59,391 nucleotides of DNA. Source: Protostelium mycophagum. Lineage: Eukaryota; Evosea; Variosea; Protosteliida; Protosteliaceae. The notes under the pieces are model-generated. The model had not been told where the DNA came from. It made no database searches and saw only the letters and a list, made by a program, of their open reading frames with translations. Position numbers and translations under genes: made by a program. The stretch's first letter is position 1. Every line of letters begins with the position of its first letter. Location of the stretch: positions 1 to 59,391 of the forward strand of contig MZNV01003035.1 of the NCBI GenBank assembly GCA_002081555.1. Direction: 5' to 3'. Below, piece after piece: positions 36,062-49,300 of the stretch.

Positions 36062-36963
36062 ATGCAGGATGATTGTATAACGTACCAACGATATTATCCC
36101 GACGCACAACCTCTTTGCGCCGGCACTCACGGCACGATTTTCACTGCAACCGATCCTGATTCTGGAGGCAAAGTGATTTTAAAGAGATTAGAGAAATCAG
36201 GAGACCAAGATCGTCATTGGAAAGAGATAGAAGTGGGTGTGAAACTGAGAGGAATTCAACATGTCGCATTTTTTCACAGATTCTTCGAGACAGAGGACCA
36301 CATGGTGAGGAGTCACGTTGTTTGAACTATTAATAACATTGACAGTGGCTCGTCTTCGATCGCGCTGAAGGATTGGATTTACTTGCATGGATGGAAGAGT
36401 ACGATTTTGAACCAGTACCAGACATTACAGTAAGACAGATAGCACAACAAATCATCTCAACTCTTTCGAATGTTCACGAGATGGGTGTCGCTGTAAGTAA
36501 ATATATATCATGGTCTCTCACCTGACCCTCGCAGCACAAGGACATTAAATTAGAGAACCTGATTCTTGATACCAATAGTGGCATTGTCACCTTCATCGAC
36601 TTTGGTCTTGCATACTCTTTTCAAAATGGAAAGCATTTCCTCTGTCAAGATTTCGCTGGGTCCAGAGAATACGCCGCGCCAGAGATCATCTTCACATACG
36701 GTCACTTCTCAGCGATTAAGGCCGACATATGGGCTTTGGGTGTGACCCTCTATGCCTTGTTGTTCGGCTGCTTCCCATTCGGCTTCGATTCAAAGACCGC
36801 TGAGACCATGATCTCGACTGGGAGGCACCCAGACGCCACATTCCCTGACATTGAAGGTGTCACAGACGAAGCCATCGATCTACTTTCCAAAATGCTCGAA
36901 GTTGATCCTGAGAAACGTATCGACATGCAAGCCATCCAAAACCACCCGTGGTTCGATTTTTAG
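36062..36963 (+). CDS. small Ser/Thr protein kinase
   Basis: A stand-alone kinase domain of about 265 residues. The glycine loop is PLCAGTHGTIFTA, the ATP lysine is in KVILKRLEK, the catalytic loop is AHKDIKLENLILD (HKD in place of HRD, with catalytic Asp kept), followed by IDFGLAY, SREYAAPEI and the subdomain IX DIWALGVTLYALLFG. Domain XI (DPEKRIDMQAIQNHPWF) ends the protein directly. The fold is CAMK/LKB1/Chk1-like with no regulatory domain. Three short introns were found. The substrate is unknown. Confidence 0.85.
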
Positions 36964-37161
36964 ACAGAACAAGAGTGGGCAGAGACAGAAGGACATTTTT
37001 GAGAACATCCTTCTTCCTCTTACAATTTTGCCAGAGATTCTATGTAATAATAATAATACGATAACTAAGTGGTATTTTTGTTTATGTTGAAAATTTATTT
37101 TTGGCTCGTTGTATTTCGCCTCTTTTCCAAAAGGGACCAGCATTCGACCTGATTCTCAAAC

Positions 37162-38868
37162 ATGCTTACCCGTATCGCAGCCGTGAGGTCTTCCTCTGTT
37201 AACAAGGTAAGGAGGATAGTTGCAAGTGGTTTGAAATGTTAACATTGACCCGCTGATTTTTTTCAGAGTGCTTCAAATGGGTTCTCTGTTCGCTCTTTTC
37301 ACAGCTCTCCTGCTATCCAAGCAGGTCCTGGAGGTAAACCTCTTTGTGATCATGATCAATTACATAAAAAAATCATACTTTAATCATTCTAAATTCTCTC
37401 AGACAGAGCCAAGTTCGTCAGAAGCAAGGAGCACATGAACGTTGGAACTATTGGACATGTAGATCACGGAAAGACCACCCTCACAGCTGCCATCACCAGA
37501 GTTTTGGCCGAGAAGGGTATGTTTTTTCGAGAGACCATTGGTCCTCTCTTCTTGTGCACATGTAGCTCATGTGTTGTAGGTCTGGCTCAATACACTTCTT
37601 ACGCTCAAATCGATAAGACACCAGAGGAGAGATCACGTGGTATCACTATCAACGCTTCTCATGTCGAATATGAGACCGACACTAGACACTATGCCCACAT
37701 TGATTGCCCGGGGCATCAGCACTACATTAAGAATATGATCACTGGTGCAGCTCAAATGGACGGTGGTATCCTTGTCGTCTCAGCACCTGATGGACCTCAA
37801 GAACAGACCAGAGAGCACCTTATCTTGGCTCGTGAGGTCGGAATCCCCTCTCTCGTCGTTTTCATGAACAAGATGGACAATGTCAGTGACCCCGAACTTG
37901 CTGAGTTGGTCGAGGAAGAGATCAGAGATCTCATCACTCAGTATGGTTTCCCAGGTGCTGAGGTGAGTTTGTTTACTCAGTGAGGCAGGCCATGCTTAAT
38001 CCGATCAGATCCCCATCACAAAGGGAGCTGCCAAGGTAGCCCTCGACGAGCCTGTCGACAAGCCCACCGAATACGGAGTGACTGCCATCGAGAAGCTTAT
38101 GAAGTCGGTCGATGAGTACATCCCAACTCCCCCAAGGTGAATTCCCAAACTGTCAATCACCAATACTCATGTTCTATAGACCTCTTGACAAACCTTTCCT
38201 TATGCCCATTGAGGATGTCTACTCCATCTCTGGAAGAGGTACTGTCGTGACTGGACGTATCGAACAAGGTACTGTGAAGGTTGGTGAGGATATTTCTATT
38301 GTTGGCGGTGGCAAGGGTATTCCAAAGGTGAACGTTACTGGACTTGAGATGTTCAGAAAGTCCATGGAGTCTGCACAGGCTGGAGACAACGTCGGTGCTC
38401 TTCTCAGAGGTGAGAGGCAGAAGGATAATGGGGGTTCTGAATATTGTAGGTATCAAGAGAGAGGATGTTACCAGAGGAGGAGTTGCCTGCAAGGTTGGTT
38501 CCCTCAAGGCCTTCCAGAGATTCAAGGCTAAGGTAAATGATCATTAAGTGATTTTGGGAAGCGACAGGCCAAAATGAAATTCTCATTGGTGAAAAATTAA
38601 ATTTGTGCAGGTGTACGTCTTGACTGAGGACGAAGGAGGCAGAAAGAAGCCTTTTGCCAACGCTTACAAACCTCAATTCTTCTTCCGTACCGCTGATGTG
38701 ACCGGAAGCATCACACTCTCAGAGGACAAGCCCATGGCCATGCCAGGAGACAACTTGGAGATGGAGGTCAACTTGATCACCGCTACACCCATGACTGAAG
38801 GAATGAGATTCGCTATGAGAGAGGGTCAGCTCACCGTCGGTGCTGGTGTTGTCAGCAAGATTCTATAA
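37162..38868 (+). CDS. TUFM: mitochondrial elongation factor Tu
   Basis: The presequence [15 protein letters not shown] continues in exon 2 to [14 protein letters not shown], a typical mitochondrial targeting and cleavage pattern. GTPase motifs follow: [14 protein letters not shown] (G1), RGITINASH (G2), DCPGH (G3, His kept), NKMD (G4). Domains II and III are complete ([34 protein letters not shown]-stop). The GHADY usually seen after G3 is GHQHY here. It delivers aminoacyl-tRNA to mitochondrial ribosomes. It is the first of three consecutive plus-strand genes for mitochondrial proteins. Confidence 0.97.
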
Positions 38869-38947
38869 ATAATATTGTCCTCACTGAAGTGCTTGTCTTA
38901 ATCTCAATTTTTAAGATTTATTTAAAAAGAGTTGTAGAGATGAAGAG

Positions 38948-40376
38948 ATGTGTGATCTGCGAGATCAGATAATCATCCTTGCCAAGATGATACGTCTCAC
39001 AAACCTTAGAGGAACACAGGGTTCATACAGTTCAGTTACAAAGCCGTTAACTCTTACCCGAGCACCCCCACAATTGGCTGCTCAAACCCACACGAATCTT
39101 TTGGCAGAATGCACAAGGGCTCAAGGCATCCGTGCAAAATGGCACAGGGTTCCAGTGGGTACGAGCAATGATATTCAACGCATAAGGAACATGTATGGAG
39201 CCTTTGGAGCCCCCAAACCGGGAATTTCTGCAGCGGTGTTGAAAGGACAACAGGATGAGCCTGGTTCTGATGATCATCCACCTATCATGGAAATAGATTT
39301 GGAAGAAATGGGACTCCGTCCTCATCGTTTGACCAGAGGTAATTATTGCTTAGATCGACCACCAACTCAAATGGATCAGGTGCTGTCATTCAAGTTGGAC
39401 GCCATACAACGATTACAAAAGCAGGACGCACTTTTGGTTATTCAGGTCTTATTGTAGCTGGTGATGGTAAAGGAACAGCAGGTACGATCGTGTTTGGCTT
39501 GATGAATTACCTATTTTTTAGGAATGGGTTATGGGAAAGGAGAATCCGCTGAACAAGCCATCAGAATGGCCACATTGGATGTTGAGAAAAACCTTGTTTC
39601 TGTTTACAGATTTGAAGACAGAACAATTTCACATGATGTGACAGTGAGTTCAATCGGTTCGTTGCATCATTTATTGAATGATCAAGGTCAAATACCGCGC
39701 TACTAAGCTCATCCTAAGAAGACATCACAAGGGAGCAGGTGAAGATGTCATCCATCATCTCCTTCACTCATCTTGTAGGACTCAGAGGACATTCCACCCT
39801 CTCTACTTTAGCTTACTGCTTCGGCTTTGAAGATTTATTGTTCAAAGTGCACGGCTCTGTCAACGCTCATAACATCATACGCGCTTTCCTGCAAGGTGAT
39901 CTCAAGATCATCTCAAACTGAATTTATAATGTCTGTAGGAGTGAAACAATCTGTAAGCCCAGCAGAAACCGCGAGAACAGAAGGGAAGGTGTACATCGAC
40001 GTCACCAAGATATTGAACCCCAAGCTGAATGAAACACCCTTCAGATTCAGCACGATGACTGGACACAAATTATGGACAGACACAAGATTTTTCCAAGATC
40101 CCACATCCATCATGGACGAAGGTGATTCAATTTTATATTTTGTTGCATGATCGTGAGAAAATGAAGTCTAACATTTTGACCGTATTTCTAAATAAAACAG
40201 GAATTGTCTACCCAGAGGCACCCACCGTGGACTTAGAGGAGAAGGAGTTGAGAGTGGCCAGATTATACCAGCGCAGAATGGAGGAACTTAAGAAGGAGAT
40301 TCCAAACGTAGACCCCTCTCTAGTGAATTATGCCAAGAAGAGACTGGAACAATTGGAGAAAGAAGAACAACAATAA
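38948..40376 (+). CDS. MRPS5: mitochondrial small ribosomal subunit protein uS5m
   Basis: The S5 dsRBD-like domain reads AVIQVGRHTTITKAGRTFGYSGLIVAGDGKGTAG, then MGYGKGESAEQAI. The S5 C-terminal domain follows with the GSVNAHNIIRAFLQG segment, matching the GSxNxxNVxRA motif of bacterial S5. There are long N- and C-terminal extensions, as usual for mitochondrial versions; the C-terminal one ends in a coiled-coil-like KKRLEQLEKEEQQ-stop. Two in-frame ATGs are possible: 38948, or 38987 (MIRLTNLRGTQGSY), which looks more like a targeting signal. The gene starts 80 bp after the EF-Tu stop. Confidence 0.85.
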
Positions 40377-40479
40377 ACGGTGTGCATGAGCAAAATGATG
40401 AAAATTGATTCTGAGGATGATGTGATGCCGTTGTAGTGCGTCTTTTTTGTTATTCATTCGAAAGAAGATCCACGCGAAG

Positions 40480-41642
40480 ATGGCTCTCGTACTCAAAGGA
40501 CTCCCAAACAACAGCAGCACTACTCTTAAGTAAGGTCTATTGTGATATATACATCTGAATCTTCATAGATCTTTCACCGATGCTCAAATCGAGCTCGGAG
40601 GAGTAAGAAATGGAGGAAACTTGAAAGAGAGTATGTAACTATATTGTATCTTCCTCTTAAATGTATAGTTCGTCGTCGCCTGAAGTCTATCTCTTCCATT
40701 TCAAAGATCACAAAGACCATGAAGATGATTGCTTCTTCTCGTCTCCGTGAAGCCCAAAACCGTATGCAAACTTCCCGTGCTTTCACCCACACCTCTCAGG
40801 TTTGCATCTTTTCACTCATATCTTTTTGAAATCCTTATATTTAAGGAAATCACCCCTGAGCCTGCCTCATCCAAGAAGAACCTCATCGTTCCTTACTGCA
40901 CTGACAAGGGTCTCTGCGGTGGTCTCAACTCCTCCGTGTTGAAGCTTTCCAAGACTCTCATAGACACTGACGCCTCTTTGGCTTACGTTGGAGACAAGGG
41001 TAACGCACTTGGTCGTCAATTCGGTGAGTTCAAGCTTATATTTCTCATTCATATGATTATATTCATTTGTTCATCAAATTAGGTAGCAGAATCCACTTCG
41101 CTGCCAACGGTGCTGGAAAGCACCCTTTCTCTTTCCAGACTGCTTCCATCATCGCCGACCGTGTCCTAGAAAACGATTTCGACAAGATCACCGTTGTCTT
41201 CAACGAATTCAAGTCTGCCATTGCCAACGAAACAGTTGCCAGATCTTTGGCCGGTTATGCCCCCCTCGCCGATTCTACTGAGGCTTTGACTCAGTACGAG
41301 TTCGAGGAGGACAGCAGACTCACTCACTTGAGAGATCTCTTGGAGTTCCAAACTGCTTCTCTGCTTTACCAAGCTGCTTGCGAGAACTCTGCTGCTGAGC
41401 TCGGAGCTCGTATGTCTGCTATGGACGGTGAATTTTCAAAAATACTTTTTGAATGGAATTGGATATTAACGTGTGGTAGGTGCCACCAAAAACGCCGGTG
41501 AGATGATTAAGAAGCTTAACATCACATACAACAGAGCTAGACAAGCTGCTATCACCACTGAGCTCACTGAGGTAAATATATGACGTGATATATGATCTAA
41601 ATATTATAGATTATCTCTGGTGCGGCTGCCGTCGAGGGATAA
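40480..41642 (+). CDS. ATP5F1C: mitochondrial ATP synthase gamma subunit
   Basis: [18 protein letters not shown] is a short presequence. The N-terminal helix [20 protein letters not shown] is the conserved gamma coiled coil. [16 protein letters not shown] is the family CTDKGLCG box, and the C-terminal helix contains [28 protein letters not shown] and ends [10 protein letters not shown]-stop, the usual ITxELxEIVxGAxA end. It forms the rotating shaft of F1. Six short introns. All catalytic-shaft landmarks are present, so it should be functional. Confidence 0.97.
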
Positions 41643-41819
41643 GACAACAAGAGATTTATAAAAAACATCAACGCAGTTTGATTTCAGAAAACGAATATTT
41701 GTGACTTTCATGAAGAGAAAATCTCTGAATAATCACAAAGTATTGAAGTTTATTTGACTTGTGACGATCTCGTGGGGAATGATGATCTCTGTTACCGTTG
41801 TAATTTGAATGGCGCCAAA

Positions 41820-44800
41820 ATGGATCACAAAAAACGGATCCCATTTTCCAACATGGGAAGGAAGAAAATGACGAAGAAGAAGAAAAACATGAGCGAACCC
41901 GTTTCGTTCACTCAAACACCAGAGGAGCCGAAGAAGAAATCGGCCAGCGCCACCACAAAGACCAAGAATCGTAAAAATCCAACTCCAGAAGAATCACAAA
42001 CTGTTTCACCAAACCTTGCACAAGAGATTGTCAATTCACAATTTGAAGAGGATGAATTGCCAAACACACAAACAGAAACGCTGCGAAGTGGGAAATACTC
42101 CTCCACGATCATCACCTAACACATGACAGTAATCAATGAGGAACAACAGATTGATTCTGATTTAGAAGATCCGGTAGATCTTGAAAGCGAAGGTGTCTGC
42201 TCCTAATTAAAATATTGTACTGATCTACAAAGGACAACACTACCTCTGGGATCAAAATGAGCCTAATGTAATAGACATAATCTTCATTTTATTCTGCGCT
42301 GAAGAAATGCAACAAAATAACACGTCATTTTTAAATGAAAACATAGGTCTTAGTTCTGGGAGAGAAAGGACAGTACCGTCTAATCAGAGAGCTGGAAGAG
42401 AGACCCGCATTCAAAATTTTCGAAGGACAGGAGGTCTCTGATCCAAACCTACAGTCTGTAATCATCAAGGTAATCCATCTCCAAGCAAAAAATCGTGTAC
42501 ATCACATTATTTCCAACATGTATTATTTTGTGCCGAGAACATAGTCACATTATGCAAAAGAATATCAGTAAAAAAGTCAGATAGACAATCTTTGTCCAAA
42601 GATAAATGATGTAGGTATACCACTCTACACATTCGAGAATGGACGGTACCAACAGCGATGCCACTCACGTATGTATAATATCAACATTTTTTGGTATAGA
42701 CTGAGACCATCCTCTTTAGGAATTCGGAATGATCAAACATATAAACACGAGCGAAGAATATTATGATAAATTTTGCATCGCGAAATTACACGATACCGGT
42801 GGTTTAGAGAGCAGAAGAGGTGATAAGGCGATGGACCACGCTTGTATCATATTCATAGGTGTCTCTACGCTCACACAGGTCAGTCTAATCTTTCAAGATT
42901 CTAGATTTAAAATGAATTTAAATTTATAATGAATTTAAATTTAGTCTAGTTTTTGGACAAGCCAGAGTCTATTCCATTTAACATCATAAGAGCTATTGCA
43001 GTGCAGGTCAGCCATTTTTCATTGACACGTCATCTTACATATAATATTCGAGATTTTAATAGAAATAGATCTCTACTGCGTTGTTGTTCTGCCATCAAAG
43101 AGAGATATTCCACAATAATGTGAAGCCTTCCAGTTTTTTAATTGTCAGTGAGGCAGAGGACGGAGTACGTGAGTGGAGTTCTGCAATTATGATCTGACAT
43201 TTACCGATATAAATAATAATTAAATGATAATTAAATAATAATTGATAGCCATATTGAGATTGATGGGATTTGACTTTGCATCTAAATATGACGATGAAGA
43301 GAAGAGAAAGCCGGAACAAGACAATTATACAGCACCAGAGGTGATTCAAAGATGCAAATATGGATTGTCGATTCACATGTTTTTGTTTTGTGCCGGATTT
43401 TCCACTAAACATTATATGTATTCATTATTATATGTATTGTATTTACCATTTACAGAATTTAATGGGGACATATTCTGGCCCCGAAGGTGACGTTTGGTCC
43501 TTCGGTTGCGTGAGTCATCCCTCTGAAAATCTTGTGCACCCATAGAGACTAATTTCACTAGATATTGGCTGAGTTAAAACTGGGATTTCCCCTGTTGCCA
43601 CACGGCAGTCCTTCAAATTACGCAAAGAGACTTTACGCATTATTGGGTTCACCTCCGTCCATCTACAACACCGGGACTGATTATGACCATTATTTTGTCG
43701 TGGAAACCGGACAGCCACAAGATATCACACTGAAGTGGGTATCTCCCTCAATTACATCACAAAAAGATAAACAAAATGATGAAATTTCGACTAAATTTCC
43801 GCAGTGGCGATGAGGACTCCGAGTTCGCCCGTACCGGTAATTTTTACGACGATCTACAACCTGTTAAAAATTCTTAGAGTCTGCGTCTCTAAGTACACTG
43901 CTGGAAGGAGCTAGCGACCATTCTTTTGCCGATTATCTCTCCAATATATTAAATTTCGACTTTGACAACCGAATGAAGCCCCAAGATCTCCTCCTCCACA
44001 GATTCTTGTTCCCAAACGTAAATCGAAATTTCTTTTGAGAGTATAGAGTGACAGTTGTAGACGGTGAATCCATGCCAAGGACTGGGGCATCTACAAGAAG
44101 CAGAGAGTTTGAGTTGTATTAACCGTTTGAAGCAAGAGATTGAGGCGGTAAGATGTTTTTCTGAATTGTTTTGCCTCATTTGTGTAATGAAAATGATATA
44201 TTATTATACGTCTATAATGATATATATTATTATTATTATGATATATTGTTATTATTATGATATATTGTTATACGGCTGTTAAGATCAATGAAGTTGTCAA
44301 AATACTTTTCATTTTTCACCGTAAACATTTATCCTCTTCAAATATATTCGTATCCAGTGTTTCACCTTTGATTTATGTCTGCCACAAACACGAGATGTTT
44401 TTCACCGTAAACATTTATCCTCTTCAAATATATTCGTATCCAGTGTTTCACCTTTGATTTATGTCTGCCACAAACACGAGATGTAGTATAAATAGTACTT
44501 ATATAAAATGAATTATTCACATGAAATTAAACACGCACAGATGACCAACGATAGAGAAGCGATGATGGCGGCTAACATGAAGGCTCATGCGAAATACCAG
44601 AGGATGTCACAGAAATACCGTGATGAAATGGCCAAGCTGCAAGAGACAAACCGATCTGCCACAGAAGACACCATCAGAACGTTGGAGCTACAACAACAAG
44701 CCAACGTCGAGAATTTAAAACAGCAGATTCAAGATCTGGAAGCTGAAGAGGAGATCTTAAAAGTGAGTTTTATCGGAATGAAACGTTGTAGATGGACTGA

Positions 44801-45889
44801 TTGTGTCAGACGGCTTTGGAAAAGGCGAAGGAGCGTGCGGCTGAGGTGCGGTTGTAGATGCTCAGTTCTGAAAATTGACGGAAAATTCAGGTAGAAAAAG
44901 CTGAGGAGAGGATCATGGAGCTGGAAAATAAACTCCAAACACAAATTGAAGACAGGGCCGTCATGGAGAATTTGGCAAGTCCCATATTTTCTTGTCATTT
45001 TATCACAAAATTCACGGAGAATTCCTGAAGATACCAAAGAAATTTGACCGTTGCATTTGAAAAATGGAATATTGCAGAGTTTGGTCAGATTCCCCGCACC
45101 ACGTTAAAAATCTCGGTAATTAACGTGTTTATTACCGAGAAGTGGGGGAATCTTACCAAATCCTGCAATAGTGGAGCGATTGACCTTTTAGTTTTAATCG
45201 TATGCAGATTAGTCAACTACAAAATGAAAGGAAAGCAACAAACGACAAGCATCTGCGCAGAGAGAACCAACTTAACACGGAGATATCAAATGCACACAGA
45301 AGGATCAAAGAGCTTGAAGAAGCACTGGAGAATCGCCCAGTTGTAGATACAGTTGTAGACGGAGAATCTCTTGAGAATGACGAACTACAACGAGACGAAG
45401 AGAGGCTGCAAGAGATGATTGCAGCGAGGGAGAAGGCCTTGTCTGCCGCCCAAGAGATTGAAAAGCTCATACACCAAACAAAGGTAATTTGAAATTTAAA
45501 TTTGAATTGTAGTGACCGTTACAGAGTAACGGTAAGGTCGCGGCTCGTCCTTCTACAACGGTCCACTCACCAAAATCAAATCACTCAAAACCACAAGGTG
45601 ATGGGTGTACAGCGTTTCAAAAAGATGAAACTGATAATTGACAGCTATCCCCTCCGTACAGCCAACTACAACGGTGAATAATAGTTCCAAAATCACACAA
45701 GTTGTCACCTTTCATTTGAATCAGACTGACACGTTGTAGTCTAACAAGAGAAGACCCAATGCCATTACAATGTCATCAGATGACGAAACAAACAGCAACA
45801 AGAGGCAAAGAAACAATTCGCTCAGCAGAGCACGCGTAGAGGTCAGTTTACAAGTTAGTTGTAGATGCTCAAGTATACTAGGCAAGTAG
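41820..45889 (+). CDS. pseudokinase fused to coiled coil and basic tail
   Basis: The N-terminus is lysine-rich (MGRKKMTKKKKNMSEP) and then acidic. A kinase-like domain runs from VLGEKGQYRLIRELEE with a lysine in SVIIK, but the catalytic loop is FHNNVKPSSFL (the HRD aspartate replaced by Asn) and the DFG position reads GFD (LRLMGFDFAS). TAPE and DVWSFGC are recognisable and subdomain XI is complete, so the fold seems kept with catalysis lost. A long coiled coil follows (EAMMAANMKAHAKYQRMSQ, then TRTLELQQQANVENLKQQI, and RRIKELEEALE), then a Ser-rich segment and a basic stretch (SNKRRPNAITMSSDDE, NSNKRQRNNSLSRARVE) like a nuclear localisation signal. More than ten introns. The last exon and the two small exons at 42120-42260 are my splice choices. 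Confidence 0.75.
44312..44483 (+). repeat. 86-bp tandem duplication inside an intron
   Basis: Two perfect copies of an 86-bp unit starting TTTTTCACCGTAAACATTT lie at 44312-44397 and 44398-44482. They fall in an intron of the pseudokinase gene, next to ATTATT-rich microsatellite sequence at 44210-44275. Confidence 0.9.
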
Positions 45890-46333
45890 AAGTTTGAGCA
45901 ATCGGGCCCTCTCCCACATCGTCTCTTTGCATGATCAATAAATTCGGAAAATAACCCAATAATCCATTCGGAGATTCCGAAGAATGAGCTCACCGGGTAA
46001 ATACCAGCCCGAAACCGTTTTTGAATGTACAAACGTTCTCTGCAAAGGAAACACCCCAGAAAGGCACTTATAGACACTAATAGTTTGTGTTGTCTTTCCA
46101 GCCAAGAAGGAAGCAGATGTCGGTCCTCTAAAAAAAGCAGAAGCTGCCTCCCGAAAATGACTTTTCGCCTTGCAACCAACAGCCATGTCAGACCCGACAC
46201 ATTCCATTCCGGAAAACCGTAAGCCGTAGCATAACGTGCGATCACAACGGTACTTACCGAAAAAATATTTGCTACCGATAGAAAACTCCGAGACATGACG
46301 AGAATGTTGCCTCTATACGTTTGGCGGCACAGC
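45890..46333. other. 444-bp region between pseudokinase and Pmp-like gene
   Basis: No clear gene. An ATG at about 45983 could splice across an intron to a short lysine-rich exon after 46101 (AKKEADVGPLKKAEAASRK-stop), giving a 23-residue peptide; this is weak. A long minus-strand open frame also crosses the region and is treated as rejected. The 3' half must hold the promoter of the gene at 46334. Confidence 0.3.
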
Positions 46334-49300
46334 ATGGCAGAGCTGGATAAAGTGTTGTTCTTGGTCCTGCTCAGTTTGACCAGTGTCAACGCCGCTGCCT
46401 GTTTTTATAATACAAATGGGTCAGACTTATGCAGCAGTATGTGGACAGATCACATTTGGAGACTGACTAAATTGTATCAGGATTGAACGGCATAGCAGCT
46501 GCTGGTTGTACCGGGAGTGTGACGATTAATGTTACTACTACAGTCCTCTTGAACAGTGCCTCGTCCTGCAGCACTTCTGGTTCTGTCATTCTGACAATCA
46601 ATGGCAGTCCAGGCATCTCGCTGACTGGATACAACATCACATTGAATAATTATCCACAAGTAGATTTAGATTTCCATCTTGAACAAAAACCGATGCAGCA
46701 CAGGTGATCATCAATAACTTGGCTTACTCGGGATCATTTATCTTCAACAACATCAACGCCGGTCAGATCAACAACTGTGTATTCACTGGTGTTACACCAG
46801 GCCTGAAAACCATTGCGGGACCACTATCATTCACTGGGTCCACCATGCAGATCTACAACTCTGTCTTCACCAACAACAATGCCACATCACTCAAAGGTTT
46901 ATTTATATCTTGACATCACCTTCTGATGATCTTTCAGCCGGAGCGGTCAGCTTATCTCTTTCAAACGTCACAATTACTTTGTGTGTCTTCCAAAAGAACA
47001 TGAACACCTTCGCGGGCGGAGCAGATATCTGGGGGACCGCCAGCTTTGCGACGATCTACAACTCCAGCTTCACTTTTGCCACGGGTTCCAATACCGGTGG
47101 TAGCATCAACTTCTACAACGGGACAATGTTCATGTACAACTCTGACATCTCCAACAATTTCCTGGTAGCTTCAACAGGATATGGTGCCGGAATTTACAGC
47201 TACTGGTGCAATTTATACATCTTCAATACGACATTCTACAATAACTCGGTCACTGCCCAACAACAATCGGAGGGAGCAGCGATCTACTTCTTTGGGAGCT
47301 CCTCCGGGTCAAGCACTCTTGGTGTCATCAACTTGTACAATTGTAAATTTCAAAACAATATCGTCACTGGGAATTACGGAGAAGGTGGAGCAGTTTATAT
47401 CGTGTACCACATCGGTTCGACAATCATCGGGTGCACGTTCACGAACAACACATCGTCACAATTTGGAGGAGCCGTCACCGTGGCGAGAAGCACGGGGACG
47501 GTCATACAGAATACCAACTTCACCAGCAACACTTGCACTGGAAGTCCAGGGGCCGGTCAATACGGCCAAGGTGGTGCCCTGAAATTCTATGTGTCGGCAA
47601 ACAACACCTTCTTCAATTGTGTCTTTAGCAACAACACCTCCGCCGGTCAGGGAGGAGCGATACATTACGAATATGGATCAGGAGCAAATTATATAAACTG
47701 CATCTTTCAATACAATGTTGGAGGCAGCGGTGGTGCATTATCCATGACCACTTATATGGATTCCCCGGGTCTGAATCCGCCCTTCGCCCAGCTTTTCTAC
47801 AACCGATTCATTTCCAATAACGCGGTCACTTTCGGTGGGGATATCGCAAACACCAATGGCTCTGTGTCTATCTACAATTCGGTATTCTCCAGCTCGACAT
47901 CCGGCTATCAGGGCCCTTCGATGTACGCGTTCAGTGCACAGCCTACTACCATCCACAACGCCACTTACAACAACTGCAGAAACCAAAATATGCTAGCGAC
48001 TCATAGCGCCTGCGTTTACGGTTTTAACAACTTCATGTACATCCTCAACTCCACGTTTTCAAACACGATCGGCCCATCTGTATTCGGGCAAAACCAATCC
48101 ATAGTGATAAGCGGATCTTCTTTTATTAACGGTCAGCAATCCACCACCGGAGGGGCATTATACTTCCGAAGACAAACCGGTAAGTCTATCCTTAGAGTCT
48201 GAAAGTCTCACCTTGTACAGTCAACCTTACCAGTAACAACTTTATTGGAAATTCGGTCAGCTCTGGGGCACAGAATGTCGGAGGAAGTATCTACATGGAA
48301 ACCAGTACAGCATTCCTCAACAGCAACAGCTTCTATAATAATGCGGCCTATTCCGGTGGCGCCATCAAGATGGTCAGTTCTTCCATATATTTTAACAATG
48401 ACACGTTCAACGGTAACACTGCTTCATATGGAGGAGCATTGCACATGGAGTATACCGGGATGAATATATCCAACTGCCAGTTTCTCTACAATCAAGCCGT
48501 GATATCCGGCGGGATGTTATATGGTCTCAATGTCACGTCGACAATCAACAATAATGTAGTATCGGGAACGCCAGGAATGATCACCACGGGTGCGGGAGGG
48601 GCCTCCTGGTGCACTAACTGTAACGTCAGTATTGTCAACAGCGGCTTCAGTAGCTACAGCACTCAAACCTTTGGGGGAGCCTTTTTCTTTTCAAACAGTG
48701 TGGTCTTCACAATCAACTCCACATTCTCTGGAATGACTGCCACTAGTGGAGGAGTTTTTAATTTACAGAGCGGAGTCAGCTTTACAACGACCAGCTCATC
48801 CTACACGAACAACTCAGCAGCAGTTTACGGCGGAGCAATATTCGTGAATGGAGGCATCTTCAGCTCAACCAACTCTTCATATACTCAACACAAATCAATC
48901 TATGGCGCTTGTATAGATTTGTATTCGAGCAACTACAGCATCACAAACAACACCATCACAAACAATGCGGCAACCTGGGGTGGAGGAATTATGGTAGACA
49001 TTGGATCAGTCGGCACCGTGCAAAACACTGTCTTCTCAGGTAACCAAGCTCAACTTGGAGGAGCATTAGCTGTCATGGATGGCGTACAGCAGGGTGGAGC
49101 CACCATCACTGGGTGCACTTTCAACAGTAATACTGCCCTTCAAGGAGGAGCTATCTTCTGGATCTCGAACACTGTCAACGTTATATCGGACACCGACTTT
49201 ACCAATAACAAGGCGTCACAAGCAGGAGGAGCAGTGTTTATTGCCATGTGTAATTCGGTCAGCTTCAAAAACACCAAGTTTTTGCTTAATTCTTGTACTT

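Noticed and set aside
45721-46389. Minus-strand open frame of 222 codons.
   Set aside because: It overlaps the last pseudokinase exons and the start of the Pmp-like gene, has no recognisable motif, and lies antisense to exons that carry clear coding features. Kept only as an unexplained long frame.
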